64,000 bases of DNA, taken from positions 1 to 64,000 of the forward strand of contig CBINHE010000009.1 of NCBI GenBank assembly GCA_966250375.1. The letters are read 5' to 3'. The DNA comes from CAMLDH01 sp966250375 (GTDB taxonomy: Bacteria > Pseudomonadota > Gammaproteobacteria > Burkholderiales > Burkholderiaceae_D). Positions 18,328-27,694 of the stretch are shown one piece after another. The notes beneath the pieces are model-generated. The model had not been told where the DNA came from. It did no database searches and worked only from the letters and a program-made list of their open reading frames with translations. The position numbers and the translations under genes were made by a program. Numbering within the stretch: the stretch's first letter is position 1; each line of letters opens with the position of its first letter.

Positions 18328-19602
18328 TTGGCTTACCTAATTGACCGGCGCCTACAGGGAAAGAACAAATCTGCGATCAACCGTGAGCGCTTTTTACGGC
18401 GTCACAAAGGGCAGATCAAGGAAGCTGTTGCGCGCGCGGTGAAGGGCCGCTCGATTACCGATATCGAGAACGGCGAAAAAGTATCGATTCCGGTCAAGGA
18501 CATCGGTGAACCCGGCTTTGGCCATGCGCGCGGCGGCGTATGGGAAACCATCAATCCCGGCAACAAGGAATACCAGAAAGGCGACCGCGTCGCTCGTCCG
18601 AAGGGCGGAGGCGGCGGATCGGGCAAAGGCAAGGGCGGCAACAGCGACGAGATAACGGAAGACGATTTCATCTTCGAATTGTCGCGCGAAGAATTCATGA
18701 ATTACTTCTTCGAAGACCTTGAGTTGCCCAACATGGTGAAGACGCAGCTCACCGCCAGCACGGAATTCCGGAACCAGCGCGCCGGCTACAAGATGTCCGG
18801 CAACGCGTCCAATATCCATATCCTGCGCTCGCTGCGCGGCGCCTTGGGCCGCCGCATCGCGGTTGGCGGCAAATCGACCAAGCGCCTGCGGGAAGCGGAA
18901 AAAGAGTTGGACGTGCTGCTGCTTGTCGAATCCGAAGACCATCCGCGCGTGCAGGCGCTCAAGCGCGAGATCCACCATTTGCATGCCAAGTTGTACGCGA
19001 TTCCGTTCATTGACCCGTTCGACCTGCGCTACAGCAATCGTATCAAGGTGCCGAAGCCGTCGAGTCAGGCCGTGATGTTCTGCCTGCTCGATGTGTCCGG
19101 CTCGATGGATCAGGCCAAGAAGGACATGGCGAAGCGCTTTTTCATTTTGCTGTACCTGTTCTTGACGCGCGCGTATGAAAAAATCGACGTGGTGTTCATT
19201 CGCCATCATACGCAGGCGGCCGAAGTCGATGAAAACGAATTTTTCAACTCGCGCGAATCGGGCGGTACCGTTGTGTCGTCAGCGCTGAACCTGCTGACCA
19301 AGGTCATGCATGAGCGTTATCCCAGCAGCGACTGGAACGTGTATGTCGCGCAGGCATCGGATGGCGATAACTGGGACAACGATTCCGTTACCTGCCGCGA
19401 ATTGTTGATCAATACGATCATGCCGGCGGTGCAGTATTTCGCGTACATTGAAATCACAGAAGGGGAACCGCAGAATTTATGGGAAGAGTACACGCAGGTG
19501 CCGGATTGCCACCCGCATTTCGCGATGCAGAAAATCGAGTCGCCGGCCGATATCTACCCAGTATTTCGCGAACTGTTTAAAAAGCAGCTGTCGACATCAT
19601 GA
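18328..19602 (+). CDS. yeaH: YeaH/YhbH family protein (DUF444)
   Basis: A 424-residue DUF444 protein partnered with PrkA. A von Willebrand A-like domain occupies the C-terminal half, with the metal-site DVSGS at about residues 254-258 and RESGGTVVSSAL downstream. A glycine/lysine-rich linker (GGGGGSGKGKGG) sits near residue 95-106. The start is TTG 18328: no ATG or GTG is in frame near the conserved IDRRLQGKNKSAINRERF start, and GGAGG lies four bases upstream. Its last bases overlap spoVR (ATGA), so the two are translationally coupled. Confidence 0.92.
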   Translation: MAYLIDRRLQGKNKSAINRERFLRRHKGQIKEAVARAVKGRSITDIENGEKVSIPVKDIGEPGFGHARGGVWETINPGNKEYQKGDRVARPKGGGGGSGKGKGGNSDEITEDDFIFELSREEFMNYFFEDLELPNMVKTQLTASTEFRNQRAGYKMSGNASNIHILRSLRGALGRRIAVGGKSTKRLREAEKELDVLLLVESEDHPRVQALKREIHHLHAKLYAIPFIDPFDLRYSNRIKVPKPSSQAVMFCLLDVSGSMDQAKKDMAKRFFILLYLFLTRAYEKIDVVFIRHHTQAAEVDENEFFNSRESGGTVVSSALNLLTKVMHERYPSSDWNVYVAQASDGDNWDNDSVTCRELLINTIMPAVQYFAYIEITEGEPQNLWEEYTQVPDCHPHFAMQKIESPADIYPVFRELFKKQLSTS

Positions 19603-21161
19603 AACCCATCAGCAAGCCAGCTAAAAAGCCGCTCCGCAAGAAAGCCAGCAAACCGGGACGCCTGCCTGAACAATCGGAGTGGACGTTTGAGTTGATCGAG
19701 CAGGCGCACGGCGAAATCCGGCGCGTGGCAGAAAGCTTTGGCCTGGATACCTATCCGAACCAGCTGGAAATCATCACGGCCGAGCAAATGATGGACGCCT
19801 ATGCGTCGGTCGGCATGCCGGTGTCTTATCATCACTGGTCATTCGGCAAACATTTCCTGTCGACTGAAAAAAGCTACAAGCGCGGCCAGATGGGATTGGC
19901 GTACGAGATTGTGATCAATTCGAATCCCTGCATCGCCTACCTAATGGAAGAGAACAGTTTGACAATGCAGGCGTTGGTGATTGCGCATGCGGCGTATGGA
20001 CATAACTCGTTCTTCAAAGGCAATTACTTGTTCCGCGCATGGACCGATGCCGAAGCGATCATCGATTACATGGTGTTTGCCAAGAAATTCATCGCCGACT
20101 GCGAACTGCGGCACGGCGTCGATGCGGTCGAATTGCTGCTTGATTCCTGCCATGCATTGCAAAACTATGGCGTCGATCGATACAAGCGTCCGCCCAAGTT
20201 GTCGTTGATGGAAGAGCGCGAACGGCAGAAGGAGCGCGCGGATTATCTGCAATCGCAGGTCAATGATTTGTGGCGCACCTTGCCCAGGCGCGAGGAGGAG
20301 GTGGCGGACGACATTCCGCAGCGCTTCCCGTCGGAACCGCAGGAAAACCTGTTGTATTTCATCGAGAAATACGCGCCCTTGCTGGAGCCATGGCAGCGCG
20401 AGATTGTGCGCATCGTGCGCAAGATTTCGCAGTATTTCTATCCGCAGCGGCAAACCCAAGTGATGAACGAGGGCTGGGCAACGTTCTGGCATTACACAAT
20501 CTTGAATCGGCTCTACGACGAAGGTGTGGTTGGCAACGGCTTCATGATGGAATTCCTGCAAAGCCATACCAACGTGGTGTACCAGCCGCCGATTACCAGC
20601 AAGTATTACAGCGGCATCAATCCATATGCGCTTGGGTTTGCGATGATGCGCGACATTCGCCGGATTTGCGAAGATCCGACCGATGAAGACCGCGCATGGT
20701 TTCCGGATATTGCCGGCAGCGATTGGCAAAAGACGCTGGATTTTGCGATGCGCAATTTCAAGGATGAAAGTTTCATCGCGCAATACCTGTCGCCAAAATT
20801 GATCCGCGACTTCCATTTCTTCGCAGTACTGGATGACGACAAGGAAGAGAAGCTCAGCATTTCCGCGATTCATGATGAAAGCGGCTATCGGTATATTCGG
20901 CAACGCCTGGCCGATCAATACAATATGGGCAACCGCGAGCCGAATATCCAAGTGTGGTCGGTCGATAGCCACGGCAACCGCGCACTGACCTTGCAGCATA
21001 CCCAGTTTCAGCGTCGGCCCCTGAACCAGCAGGCGGAAGAGGTGTTAAAGCATGTGACGCGGTTATGGGGATTTGACGTGATCTTGCAGACAGTCGATCC
21101 GGAGGGGCAAGTGCTGGAAACGCTGGAATGCAAATCGGAGAAACAACACCGCAAAATGTAG
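19599..21161 (+). CDS. spoVR: SpoVR family protein
   Basis: A 520-residue SpoVR/YcgB protein. In Bacillus SpoVR takes part in spore cortex formation; in proteobacteria it is found with PrkA and YeaH and its biochemical role is unknown. The metal-protease-like pattern HAAYGHNSFFKGNYLF and the later MNEGWATFWHYTILNRLYDEG are characteristic of the family. A basic N-terminal tail (about 25 residues) precedes the conserved region. The start codon overlaps the yeaH stop by four bases. It ends the operon. Confidence 0.93.
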   Translation: MKPISKPAKKPLRKKASKPGRLPEQSEWTFELIEQAHGEIRRVAESFGLDTYPNQLEIITAEQMMDAYASVGMPVSYHHWSFGKHFLSTEKSYKRGQMGLAYEIVINSNPCIAYLMEENSLTMQALVIAHAAYGHNSFFKGNYLFRAWTDAEAIIDYMVFAKKFIADCELRHGVDAVELLLDSCHALQNYGVDRYKRPPKLSLMEERERQKERADYLQSQVNDLWRTLPRREEEVADDIPQRFPSEPQENLLYFIEKYAPLLEPWQREIVRIVRKISQYFYPQRQTQVMNEGWATFWHYTILNRLYDEGVVGNGFMMEFLQSHTNVVYQPPITSKYYSGINPYALGFAMMRDIRRICEDPTDEDRAWFPDIAGSDWQKTLDFAMRNFKDESFIAQYLSPKLIRDFHFFAVLDDDKEEKLSISAIHDESGYRYIRQRLADQYNMGNREPNIQVWSVDSHGNRALTLQHTQFQRRPLNQQAEEVLKHVTRLWGFDVILQTVDPEGQVLETLECKSEKQHRKM

Positions 21162-21453
21162 TGCAGTTTTCGTGTTGAGTATTGTTCATTGGTGAAACGC
21201 ACAGGATCGTCGCGATCGCGCGATCCTTCGTTGCAGTATCGGTAAATTTTTCCATCTTCAGGTAGCTTTTTTCTTTCTTGTGCGTCCGTTGGTTGTCGGC
21301 GCCATTCCCTCCTTTCTTCCCTCTGCGGTACCGCTCAATATGCCAGCCCATGCATGCAATATCGTGCGGCAGGCATACCGCTTGCCTACTGTCTTCTATC
21401 CTTCCGGTTCATATCGGTAACGGATTTCTTCCAAACGGAAAAGGAGATATTTC
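21162..21453. other. Intergenic region with nested palindrome after spoVR
   Basis: A palindrome AGGATCG...CGATCCT spans 21203-21227 around an inner CGCGATCGCG. It lacks a U-tract but may end the spoVR transcript. No gene is visible. The region should contain the promoter of the DUF4142 gene, whose ribosome site AAGGAGATAT is just before 21454. Confidence 0.5.
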
Positions 21454-22161
21454 ATGGCTAATCAAATGTTCAAGCGTACTGGTCCGGTCAGCGCAATGGG
21501 GATTTCGATGGGGTTTCTTATAGCTGCGCTGCTAATCGGTGCCGGGTCGGTGCATCCGCAGACCACTACGCCATCGGACGCTGAATCCGGTTCCGGGATG
21601 CAAAGTGGTACGCAAAGCAGCGGCACACAAAGCAGCGATACGCAAAGCAGCGGCACATCCGGCACCAGTAGTGGCGCGGCAAGTGCCACGCCGGGAAAAA
21701 GCCTCAGTACCACTGACCGCAACATGATGCGGCAATTGGCCTATGCCAACATGTCCGAAATTGCGCTCGCCAAGCTTGCACAAAGTAAGACAAGCGACGA
21801 GAAGGTGCGCAACTTCGCGCAGCGCATGATTGATGATCACAGTAAAGCGCAAGAACAGTTGCAAGCGTTGGCACAGACGAAAGGCGTGCAATTGCCCACT
21901 GCACCCGATGCTAAACATCAGGCGCTGGAGAAAAAATTCAATGCATTGTCGGGACAGGAATTCGACCGCCAGTACATGCAACAGGCCGGGATGCGCGCCC
22001 ATCGCCAAGCGCACAACCTGCTGGAGCGGATCAGCACACGCGCGCAGAGCCCGGAGTTGAAAACGCTCGCTGCGGATATGTTGCCCACTATCGATCAGCA
22101 CACGCAAATGGCGCAGCAAATGCACAGCGATACAGAGGCCCAGACTTCCAGCGGCAAGTGA
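21454..22161 (+). CDS. DUF4142 domain protein, exported
   Basis: A 235-residue protein with a hydrophobic N-terminal segment (about residues 14-33) that looks like a signal peptide or anchor, then a Ser/Gly/Thr/Gln low-complexity linker built from SGTQSS-type repeats (about 48-75), then a DUF4142 four-helix ferritin-like domain starting TDRNMMRQLAYANMSEIALA. DUF4142 proteins are periplasmic and commonly stress-induced; no enzyme activity is known. A strong AAGGAGATAT lies before the start. It is followed by another helical-bundle protein and may share its transcript. Confidence 0.85.
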   Translation: MANQMFKRTGPVSAMGISMGFLIAALLIGAGSVHPQTTTPSDAESGSGMQSGTQSSGTQSSDTQSSGTSGTSSGAASATPGKSLSTTDRNMMRQLAYANMSEIALAKLAQSKTSDEKVRNFAQRMIDDHSKAQEQLQALAQTKGVQLPTAPDAKHQALEKKFNALSGQEFDRQYMQQAGMRAHRQAHNLLERISTRAQSPELKTLAADMLPTIDQHTQMAQQMHSDTEAQTSSGK

Positions 22162-22202
22162 AAGCTTGATGCAATTCAACCTTAACCGGATAAGAGGACA
22201 TT

Positions 22203-22670
22203 ATGGATAAAGACGAGGTGATCGCCACCCTGAACGACCTTATTGAAACCAGCAAGGATGGAGCGCAAGGTTTTCGCTCATGCGCCGAAAACGTAAGCGA
22301 CATGCAACTCAAAACGCTGTTTGCTGACCGTGCGCGCGGCTGCGACACGGCGGCGCTGGAACTGCAGGATATCGTACGTTCTCTCGGAGGTGACCCGGAA
22401 ACCAAGAGCAGTTTAAGCGGTACGTTGCATCGGCGTTGGCTTGATATCAAATCGGCCATTGCCGGGCACGATGAGTTGGCGGTTCTTGAAGAATGCGAAC
22501 GCGGTGAAGACGTTGCCAAGCGCAGCTATAGTCAGGCATTGGAGAGGGTGTTGCCGCCTGAAATCCGTGCGGTTGTCGAACGTCAATATCAAGGTGTGTT
22601 GCGCAATCACGATCAGATAAAAAGTCTGCGTGATCAGTTGCAGGTGAGTCGCAACTTGGGAAAACGTTGA
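22203..22670 (+). CDS. PA2169-family four-helix-bundle protein (DUF2383)
   Basis: A 155-residue ferritin-like helical bundle of the PA2169/DUF2383 type. The N-terminal KDEVIATLNDLIETSKDGAQGF and the central ARGCDTAALELQDIVRSLGG match the family. It has no signal peptide. Function is unknown; relatives are often RpoS- or stress-induced. An AGAGGA ribosome site is five bases before the ATG. It is 41 bases after the DUF4142 gene and probably cotranscribed. Confidence 0.8.
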   Translation: MDKDEVIATLNDLIETSKDGAQGFRSCAENVSDMQLKTLFADRARGCDTAALELQDIVRSLGGDPETKSSLSGTLHRRWLDIKSAIAGHDELAVLEECERGEDVAKRSYSQALERVLPPEIRAVVERQYQGVLRNHDQIKSLRDQLQVSRNLGKR

Positions 22671-22809
22671 GATTCGATCGTATTGCGTGACCTCGTCGGT
22701 TTTGGGTGTGAGGTGCGTTGGAAGTGGGCATCATGCATGATCGCGTGGGGTAAAATACCGCCCTGCCAGTTGTTGTTCCTGCTGGTTCTCTTATTGGCTG
22801 GAATGAAGC

Positions 22810-24429
22810 ATGCTGCGATTGACCGACGTTCAACTCCCTCTCGACCATCCCGAATCCGACCTCGAAGCGGCGATCCTCGCGCGGCTCAGTATCGCCGTCA
22901 AGGATTTGATCGGCTTTACGGTCTTTCGCCGCAGCTATGATGCACGCAAGAAATCGGCCATCATTTTCATCTATACGCTAGACGTTGATGTCAAAAACGA
23001 GGCGGCTGTCCAGAAGCGTTTGCACGGCAACCGCAACGTTACGCCGACGCCTGACACCAATTACCATTTCGTCGCGCAGGCGCCGGCCGGATTGACTACG
23101 CGTCCAGTGGTGATCGGCACCGGTCCATGTGGCCTCTTTGCCGGCCTGATCCTGGCGCAGATGGGTTTTCGGCCGATCATCCTGGAGCGCGGCAAGGTAG
23201 TGCGCGAGCGCACCAAGGATACGTTCGGTTTGTGGCGCAAGCGGGAATTGCATCCGGAATCGAATGTGCAGTTCGGCGAAGGCGGCGCTGGCACTTTCTC
23301 CGACGGCAAGCTCTATAGCCAAGTGAAGGATCCCAAGCATTACGGTCGCAAGGTACTGGACGAATTTGTCAAAGCAGATGCCCCGCCTGAAATCCTGTAT
23401 GTGAGTAAACCGCATATCGGTACCTTCCGGTTAGTGAAGATGGTCGAATTGATGCGCGCGACGATCGAGGAATTGGGCGGCGAATTCCGCTTCCAGAGCA
23501 AGGTTGACAATCTCGACATCGATGATGGCCAGGTAAGAGGCGTTACGCTGGCCGGAGGCGACCATATTGCAACCGACCATGTAGTGCTGGCGGTTGGCCA
23601 CAGCGCGCGCGATACCTTCCAGATGCTGTACGAGCGCGGTGTGTATGTTGAAGCCAAGCCGTTTTCGATCGGCTTTCGCATCGAACATCCGCAGTCGCTG
23701 ATCGATCGTTGCCGCTTCGGCAACTTCGCCGGTCACCCGGCATTGGGTGCGGCCGATTACAAACTGGTGCATCACTGCAGCAATGGCCGTTCGGTCTACA
23801 GTTTCTGCATGTGTCCGGGCGGCACTGTCGTTGCCGCCACGTCGGAACCGGGACGGGTTGTGACCAATGGCATGAGCCAATATTCGCGCAATGAGCGCAA
23901 TGCCAACAGCGGCATCGTGGTCGGCATTACGCCGGCCGATTATCCCGGCAGCCATCCATTGGCCGGCATTGAATTCCAGCGCCAATGGGAGTCGCGCGCG
24001 TTCGAGCTGGGCGGCGGCAACTATGATGCGCCCGGGCAGTTGGTGGGAGACTTTATTGCCAACCGGCCGTCAACTGAATTCAGGACAGTGTTGCCGTCGT
24101 ATAAACCCGGCGTGTACTTGGGCGACTTGAACCCGTCGCTGCCGGCTTATGCGATCGACGCGATTCGCGAGGCCTTGCCGGCGTTCGACAAACAGATCAA
24201 GGGCTTTGCGATGCAGGATGCAGTGTTGACCGGTGTCGAGACTCGTACTTCATCGCCGATCCGCATCAAGCGTAAAGACGACGACTTGCAAAGCCTGAAT
24301 ACACGCGGCCTGTATCCAGCCGGTGAAGGGGCCGGTTACGCCGGCGGCATCATGTCGGCCGCCATCGATGGCATCAAGGTGGCCGAGGCGGTGGCATTGA
24401 GCATGATGGCAACAGCGAAGCGCGGGTAG
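22810..24429 (+). CDS. FAD-dependent dehydrogenase, COG2509 family
   Basis: A 539-residue flavoprotein. An N-terminal ~90-residue domain (starting LRLTDVQLPLDHPESDLEAA) precedes the FAD-binding motif VVIGTGPCGLFAGLILAQMG near residues 100-118, followed by the family marker NVQFGEGGAGTFSDGKLYS. The C-terminal GEGAGYAGGIMSAAIDGIKVAEA closes the FAD site. These proteins are widespread and conserved but uncharacterised; a redox role with NAD(P)H is inferred. It is a single gene upstream of argS. Confidence 0.85.
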   Translation: MLRLTDVQLPLDHPESDLEAAILARLSIAVKDLIGFTVFRRSYDARKKSAIIFIYTLDVDVKNEAAVQKRLHGNRNVTPTPDTNYHFVAQAPAGLTTRPVVIGTGPCGLFAGLILAQMGFRPIILERGKVVRERTKDTFGLWRKRELHPESNVQFGEGGAGTFSDGKLYSQVKDPKHYGRKVLDEFVKADAPPEILYVSKPHIGTFRLVKMVELMRATIEELGGEFRFQSKVDNLDIDDGQVRGVTLAGGDHIATDHVVLAVGHSARDTFQMLYERGVYVEAKPFSIGFRIEHPQSLIDRCRFGNFAGHPALGAADYKLVHHCSNGRSVYSFCMCPGGTVVAATSEPGRVVTNGMSQYSRNERNANSGIVVGITPADYPGSHPLAGIEFQRQWESRAFELGGGNYDAPGQLVGDFIANRPSTEFRTVLPSYKPGVYLGDLNPSLPAYAIDAIREALPAFDKQIKGFAMQDAVLTGVETRTSSPIRIKRKDDDLQSLNTRGLYPAGEGAGYAGGIMSAAIDGIKVAEAVALSMMATAKRG

Positions 24430-24497
24430 CGCAAACGTGTTTTCATGCAGTCGTTCCACAGTGGTTGGCTGGTCACTTCAAATCGACGGCAGACCAG

Positions 24498-24503
24498 TAT
24501 AAT
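24498..24503 (+). promoter_or_regulatory. Consensus -10 element (TATAAT) upstream of argS
   Basis: A perfect TATAAT lies 58 bases before the proposed argS start. No good -35 hexamer is found at 16-18 bases upstream, so this is a likely but unproven promoter. Confidence 0.45.
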
Positions 24504-24560
24504 CTTGGATAATTCATCCTATCGCCATGTCCGTCAGTGGCTCGACCTCATCGATTACCC

Positions 24561-26297
24561 ATGCTCGCTTCACAAAAACAACAAATCATCGACCTGTTCC
24601 AGGCCGCGCTCGCGCCGATCGTAGCCGGCACGGATTTGCAACCCGTCGTCATCCTAGAACGCCCGCGCGACCCGTCGCATGGCGATATCGCATGTAATAT
24701 CGCCATGCAATTGGCGAAGCCGCTGAAAAAAAATCCGCGCGAACTGGCGCAGGCATTGGTCGCAGCGGTGTTGGCGAATCCCGCCAAAGATGATCTGGTT
24801 GAGTCCGTCGACATCGCCGGTCCCGGCTTCATCAATTTGCGCATATCGGCGGCCGCCAGGCAGGCCGTGGTCAAAACGATATTGAAGGACGGCCCGCAAT
24901 TCGGCAAAAGCGCGGCCAATGCTGGTAAAAAAGTCTTGATCGAATTCGTATCCGCCAATCCGACCGGGCCGTTGCATGTCGGCCATGGCCGGCAGGGCGC
25001 GTTGGGCGATGCGCTATCGTCGTTGTATCAGTCGCAAGGCTTCGATGTCACGCGCGAGTTTTATTACAACGATGCCGGTGTGCAGATCGCGACTCTTGCG
25101 TCCTCGGTGCAAGCGCGCGCCAAGGGCCTCAAGCCGGGGGACGCGGACTGGCCGGAGTCAGCTTATAACGGCGACTATATCGCCGATATCGCGGCCGATT
25201 TCCTTGCCGGGAAAACGGTCGCCGCCAGCGATGGTGCGCCAGCCACCGCCAGCGGCGATGTGGACGACATCGAATCGATCCGCAAATTCGCGGTGACCTA
25301 TTTACGGCGTGAACAAGACCTCGATTTGCAGGTGTTCGGGGTCAAATTCGACAACTACTATCTGGAATCGTCGCTGTACAGCGATGGCAAGGTCGAAGCT
25401 ACCGTCGCCGCGCTGATCAAGGCCGGCAAGACCTATGAGCAGGATGGCGCGCTGTGGTTGCGCACCACCGAATACGGTGACGACAAAGACCGCGTGATGA
25501 GAAAAACTGACGGCACCTATACCTACTTCGTGCCCGACGTTGCGTACCACATCAACAAATGGCAGCGCGGTTTCGGCAAGGTTATCAATGTCCAGGGCAG
25601 CGACCACCACGGCACGGTTGCGCGCGTGCGCGCCGGCCTGCAAGCAGTCAATATCGGCATTTCGCAAGGCTATCCCGACTATGTGCTGCACAAGATGGTC
25701 ACCGTGATGAAAAACGGCGAAGAAGTCAAAATCTCGAAGCGGGCCGGATCATACGTAACGGTGCGCGACCTGATCGAATGGTCGGCTGGCGACGCGACGA
25801 CCGAAGACGGTACGCGCGATCTCACGCGCGGTCGCGACGCGGTGCGTTTTTTCCTGATTTCACGCAAGGCCGACACCGAATTCGTGTTTGATGTCGATCT
25901 GGCATTGGCACGCTCGGATGAAAATCCGGTGTATTACGTGCAGTATGCGCATGCGCGCATCTGTTCGGTGCTGGCGCAATGGGGTGGCGACGAAGCGACG
26001 CTGAATGCAATTGCCGATCTGTCACCGTTGACCGCGCCACGTGAAGCGAGCTTGTTGGCGAAACTGGCGGAATATCCGGAAATGCTGCAAAAAGCGCTTG
26101 AAGAACTGGGGCCGCATCAGGTAGCGTTCTATCTTCGTGATTTGTCCGGCGAGTTGCATAGCTACTACAATGCGGAGCGGGTGCTGGTCGATGACGTGTC
26201 CACCAAAATGGCGCGGCTGGCGTTAATGAGTGCAACACGGCAGGTTTTGCGTAACGGTTTGGCGTTGATCGGCGTATCGGCGCCGACGAGGATGTAA
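24561..26297 (+). CDS. argS: Arginyl-tRNA synthetase
   Basis: A 578-residue class I aminoacyl-tRNA synthetase charging tRNA-Arg. The N-terminal additional domain precedes the HIGH-type motif in SANPTGPLHVGHGRQGALGD, and the KMSKS loop appears as KISKRAGSYVTV, normal for ArgS. The C-terminal anticodon-binding domain ends in MSATRQVLRNGLALIGVSAP. I chose ATG 24561 over GTG 24537 because the extra eight residues are not family-like; neither has a clear Shine-Dalgarno. The SPOR-domain gene follows after ten bases and dsbA after that, a gene order common in Burkholderiales. Confidence 0.96.
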   Translation: MLASQKQQIIDLFQAALAPIVAGTDLQPVVILERPRDPSHGDIACNIAMQLAKPLKKNPRELAQALVAAVLANPAKDDLVESVDIAGPGFINLRISAAARQAVVKTILKDGPQFGKSAANAGKKVLIEFVSANPTGPLHVGHGRQGALGDALSSLYQSQGFDVTREFYYNDAGVQIATLASSVQARAKGLKPGDADWPESAYNGDYIADIAADFLAGKTVAASDGAPATASGDVDDIESIRKFAVTYLRREQDLDLQVFGVKFDNYYLESSLYSDGKVEATVAALIKAGKTYEQDGALWLRTTEYGDDKDRVMRKTDGTYTYFVPDVAYHINKWQRGFGKVINVQGSDHHGTVARVRAGLQAVNIGISQGYPDYVLHKMVTVMKNGEEVKISKRAGSYVTVRDLIEWSAGDATTEDGTRDLTRGRDAVRFFLISRKADTEFVFDVDLALARSDENPVYYVQYAHARICSVLAQWGGDEATLNAIADLSPLTAPREASLLAKLAEYPEMLQKALEELGPHQVAFYLRDLSGELHSYYNAERVLVDDVSTKMARLALMSATRQVLRNGLALIGVSAPTRM

Positions 26298-26307
26298 TTG
26301 GAGAAGT

Positions 26308-26925
26308 ATGGTCAACCATAGCAAGAAGCAGACAGGCGGCATCTTATTGGGCATGATTATCGGGCTGGTGGTCGGCCTCGGGATTGCTGTCGTGGTGGCG
26401 GTCGCGATTACCAAAACCTCGCTGCCTTTCATGAACAAGTCGGGCAAGGTCGAGAAGTCGGAACTGACCGCCGGTCAGATCGCCGATCCCAACAGGCCCA
26501 TGTACGGCAACAAGAATGCGGCGAAAGAAGCGGCAAAGGCGTTCGTCAAGGAGGCCGAAGCGCCGCCATCAATGAGTGAGGCCAAGCTGGACACCGACAA
26601 GCCGAAGGCTAGCGTCAAGCAGGCTAACGTCACAGTGGCCGATCCGACCGACAAGACAGCAATGCAGAAGCCCGATGGCGGCGATGGCAAGCAGGTCTAT
26701 TTTCTGCAAGCCGGCGCGTTCCGCGAACAGGCGGATGCGGAGAGCATCAAGGCCAAATTGGCGCTGCAAGGTTTCGAAGCGAATATTTCCGAAAAAACCT
26801 CCGACAACGGCCCGCTCTATCGCGTACGGCTCGGCCCGTTCAACCAGCTTGATGCGATGAACCGCGTGCGCAGCAAATTGTCTGACGGCGGCATGGATGT
26901 CGCAGTCGTGCGCATTGCAAAATAA
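26308..26925 (+). CDS. SPOR domain membrane protein
   Basis: A 205-residue inner-membrane protein: a cytoplasmic basic start, one membrane helix (about residues 11-33, GGILLGMIIGLVVGLGIAV), a charged periplasmic linker, and a C-terminal SPOR domain (about 128-203, YFLQAGAFREQADAESIKAK). SPOR domains bind glycan strands lacking stem peptides at the division septum. It resembles FtsN-like SPOR proteins encoded next to argS, but it is shorter than FtsN and I do not assign that name. Probable operon with argS and dsbA. Confidence 0.88.
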   Translation: MVNHSKKQTGGILLGMIIGLVVGLGIAVVVAVAITKTSLPFMNKSGKVEKSELTAGQIADPNRPMYGNKNAAKEAAKAFVKEAEAPPSMSEAKLDTDKPKASVKQANVTVADPTDKTAMQKPDGGDGKQVYFLQAGAFREQADAESIKAKLALQGFEANISEKTSDNGPLYRVRLGPFNQLDAMNRVRSKLSDGGMDVAVVRIAK

Positions 26926-26940
26926 CCTGAAAGGAACTGT

Positions 26941-27609
26941 ATGCGTTTTCTTAAACATCTGTTGGCAGCAATGAGCCTGAGCCTGGTCGCGCTAGCGGCA
27001 AGTGCGTCGCCTGCGGATCCGCAAAACGGTTTGGATTACCGGACGCTCGCCAAATCGCAGCAAACCGATTCGGGCAAGAAAGTCGAAGTCATCGAATTTT
27101 TTTCATATGCGTGCCCGCATTGCAGCGTATTGGAGCCCTCGTTGGCGGACTGGGTAAAGAAGCAGGGTGACAATATTGTTTTCAAGCGCATACCGGTCGG
27201 CTTCCGTCCACAGTGGGTACCGCTGCAGCACTTGTATTACTCACTTGAGGCAATGGGCAAAGTGGATGAATTGAACAAAAAAGTTTTCCACGCAATTCAT
27301 GTCGAACGGCAAACCTTTGAAAACGAGGGAGCAATCGCCGATTTCATCGCCAAGCAAGGTATCGATAGAAAGAAATTCCTCGATTTATATAACTCGTTCG
27401 GGGTGCAGGCCAAAGTCCGCCGCGTCGAGCAATTGCAGGAGGCCTACAAGGTTGATGGCGTGCCCATGATCGTGATTGATGGCCGTTTCGTAACCGCACC
27501 GTCGATCGTGGGTGCCAGCATTGGCAATCAACCGGAGCAGGTACTGGTTGCTGCAACGCTGCAGGTAATGGATGGACTGGTGGCCAAGGTCGGCAAGGAA
27601 CGCAAGTAA
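26941..27609 (+). CDS. dsbA: Thiol:disulfide interchange protein DsbA
   Basis: A 222-residue periplasmic thioredoxin-fold oxidase that introduces disulfides into secreted proteins. A cleavable signal peptide ends near residue 22 (ASA). The active site CPHC is at residues 58-61 and the cis-proline loop GVPMIVIDG lies near 173. AAGGA precedes the ATG. It is the last gene of argS-SPOR-dsbA and is followed by an intrinsic terminator at 27649-27681. Confidence 0.94.
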   Translation: MRFLKHLLAAMSLSLVALAASASPADPQNGLDYRTLAKSQQTDSGKKVEVIEFFSYACPHCSVLEPSLADWVKKQGDNIVFKRIPVGFRPQWVPLQHLYYSLEAMGKVDELNKKVFHAIHVERQTFENEGAIADFIAKQGIDRKKFLDLYNSFGVQAKVRRVEQLQEAYKVDGVPMIVIDGRFVTAPSIVGASIGNQPEQVLVAATLQVMDGLVAKVGKERK

Positions 27610-27648
27610 TCACAAGAGGATGCCCGAGCGGCATCAACCAAACCAATC

Positions 27649-27681
27649 AAGTCCGTCACTCGCGAGAGGGCGGACTTTTTT
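27649..27681 (+). terminator. Rho-independent terminator after dsbA
   Basis: A stem AAGTCCG/CGGACTT (27649-27655 with 27671-27677) is followed by a run of six T on the plus strand. It ends 13 bases before the proposed SDR start, leaving almost no room for a separate promoter and ribosome site. Confidence 0.8.
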
Positions 27682-27694
27682 AATGAGAAAAACC

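Noticed and set aside
19910..19930. TTCGAATCC tRNA T-loop-like sequence
   Set aside because: It lies within the spoVR coding sequence and no cloverleaf can be drawn around it.
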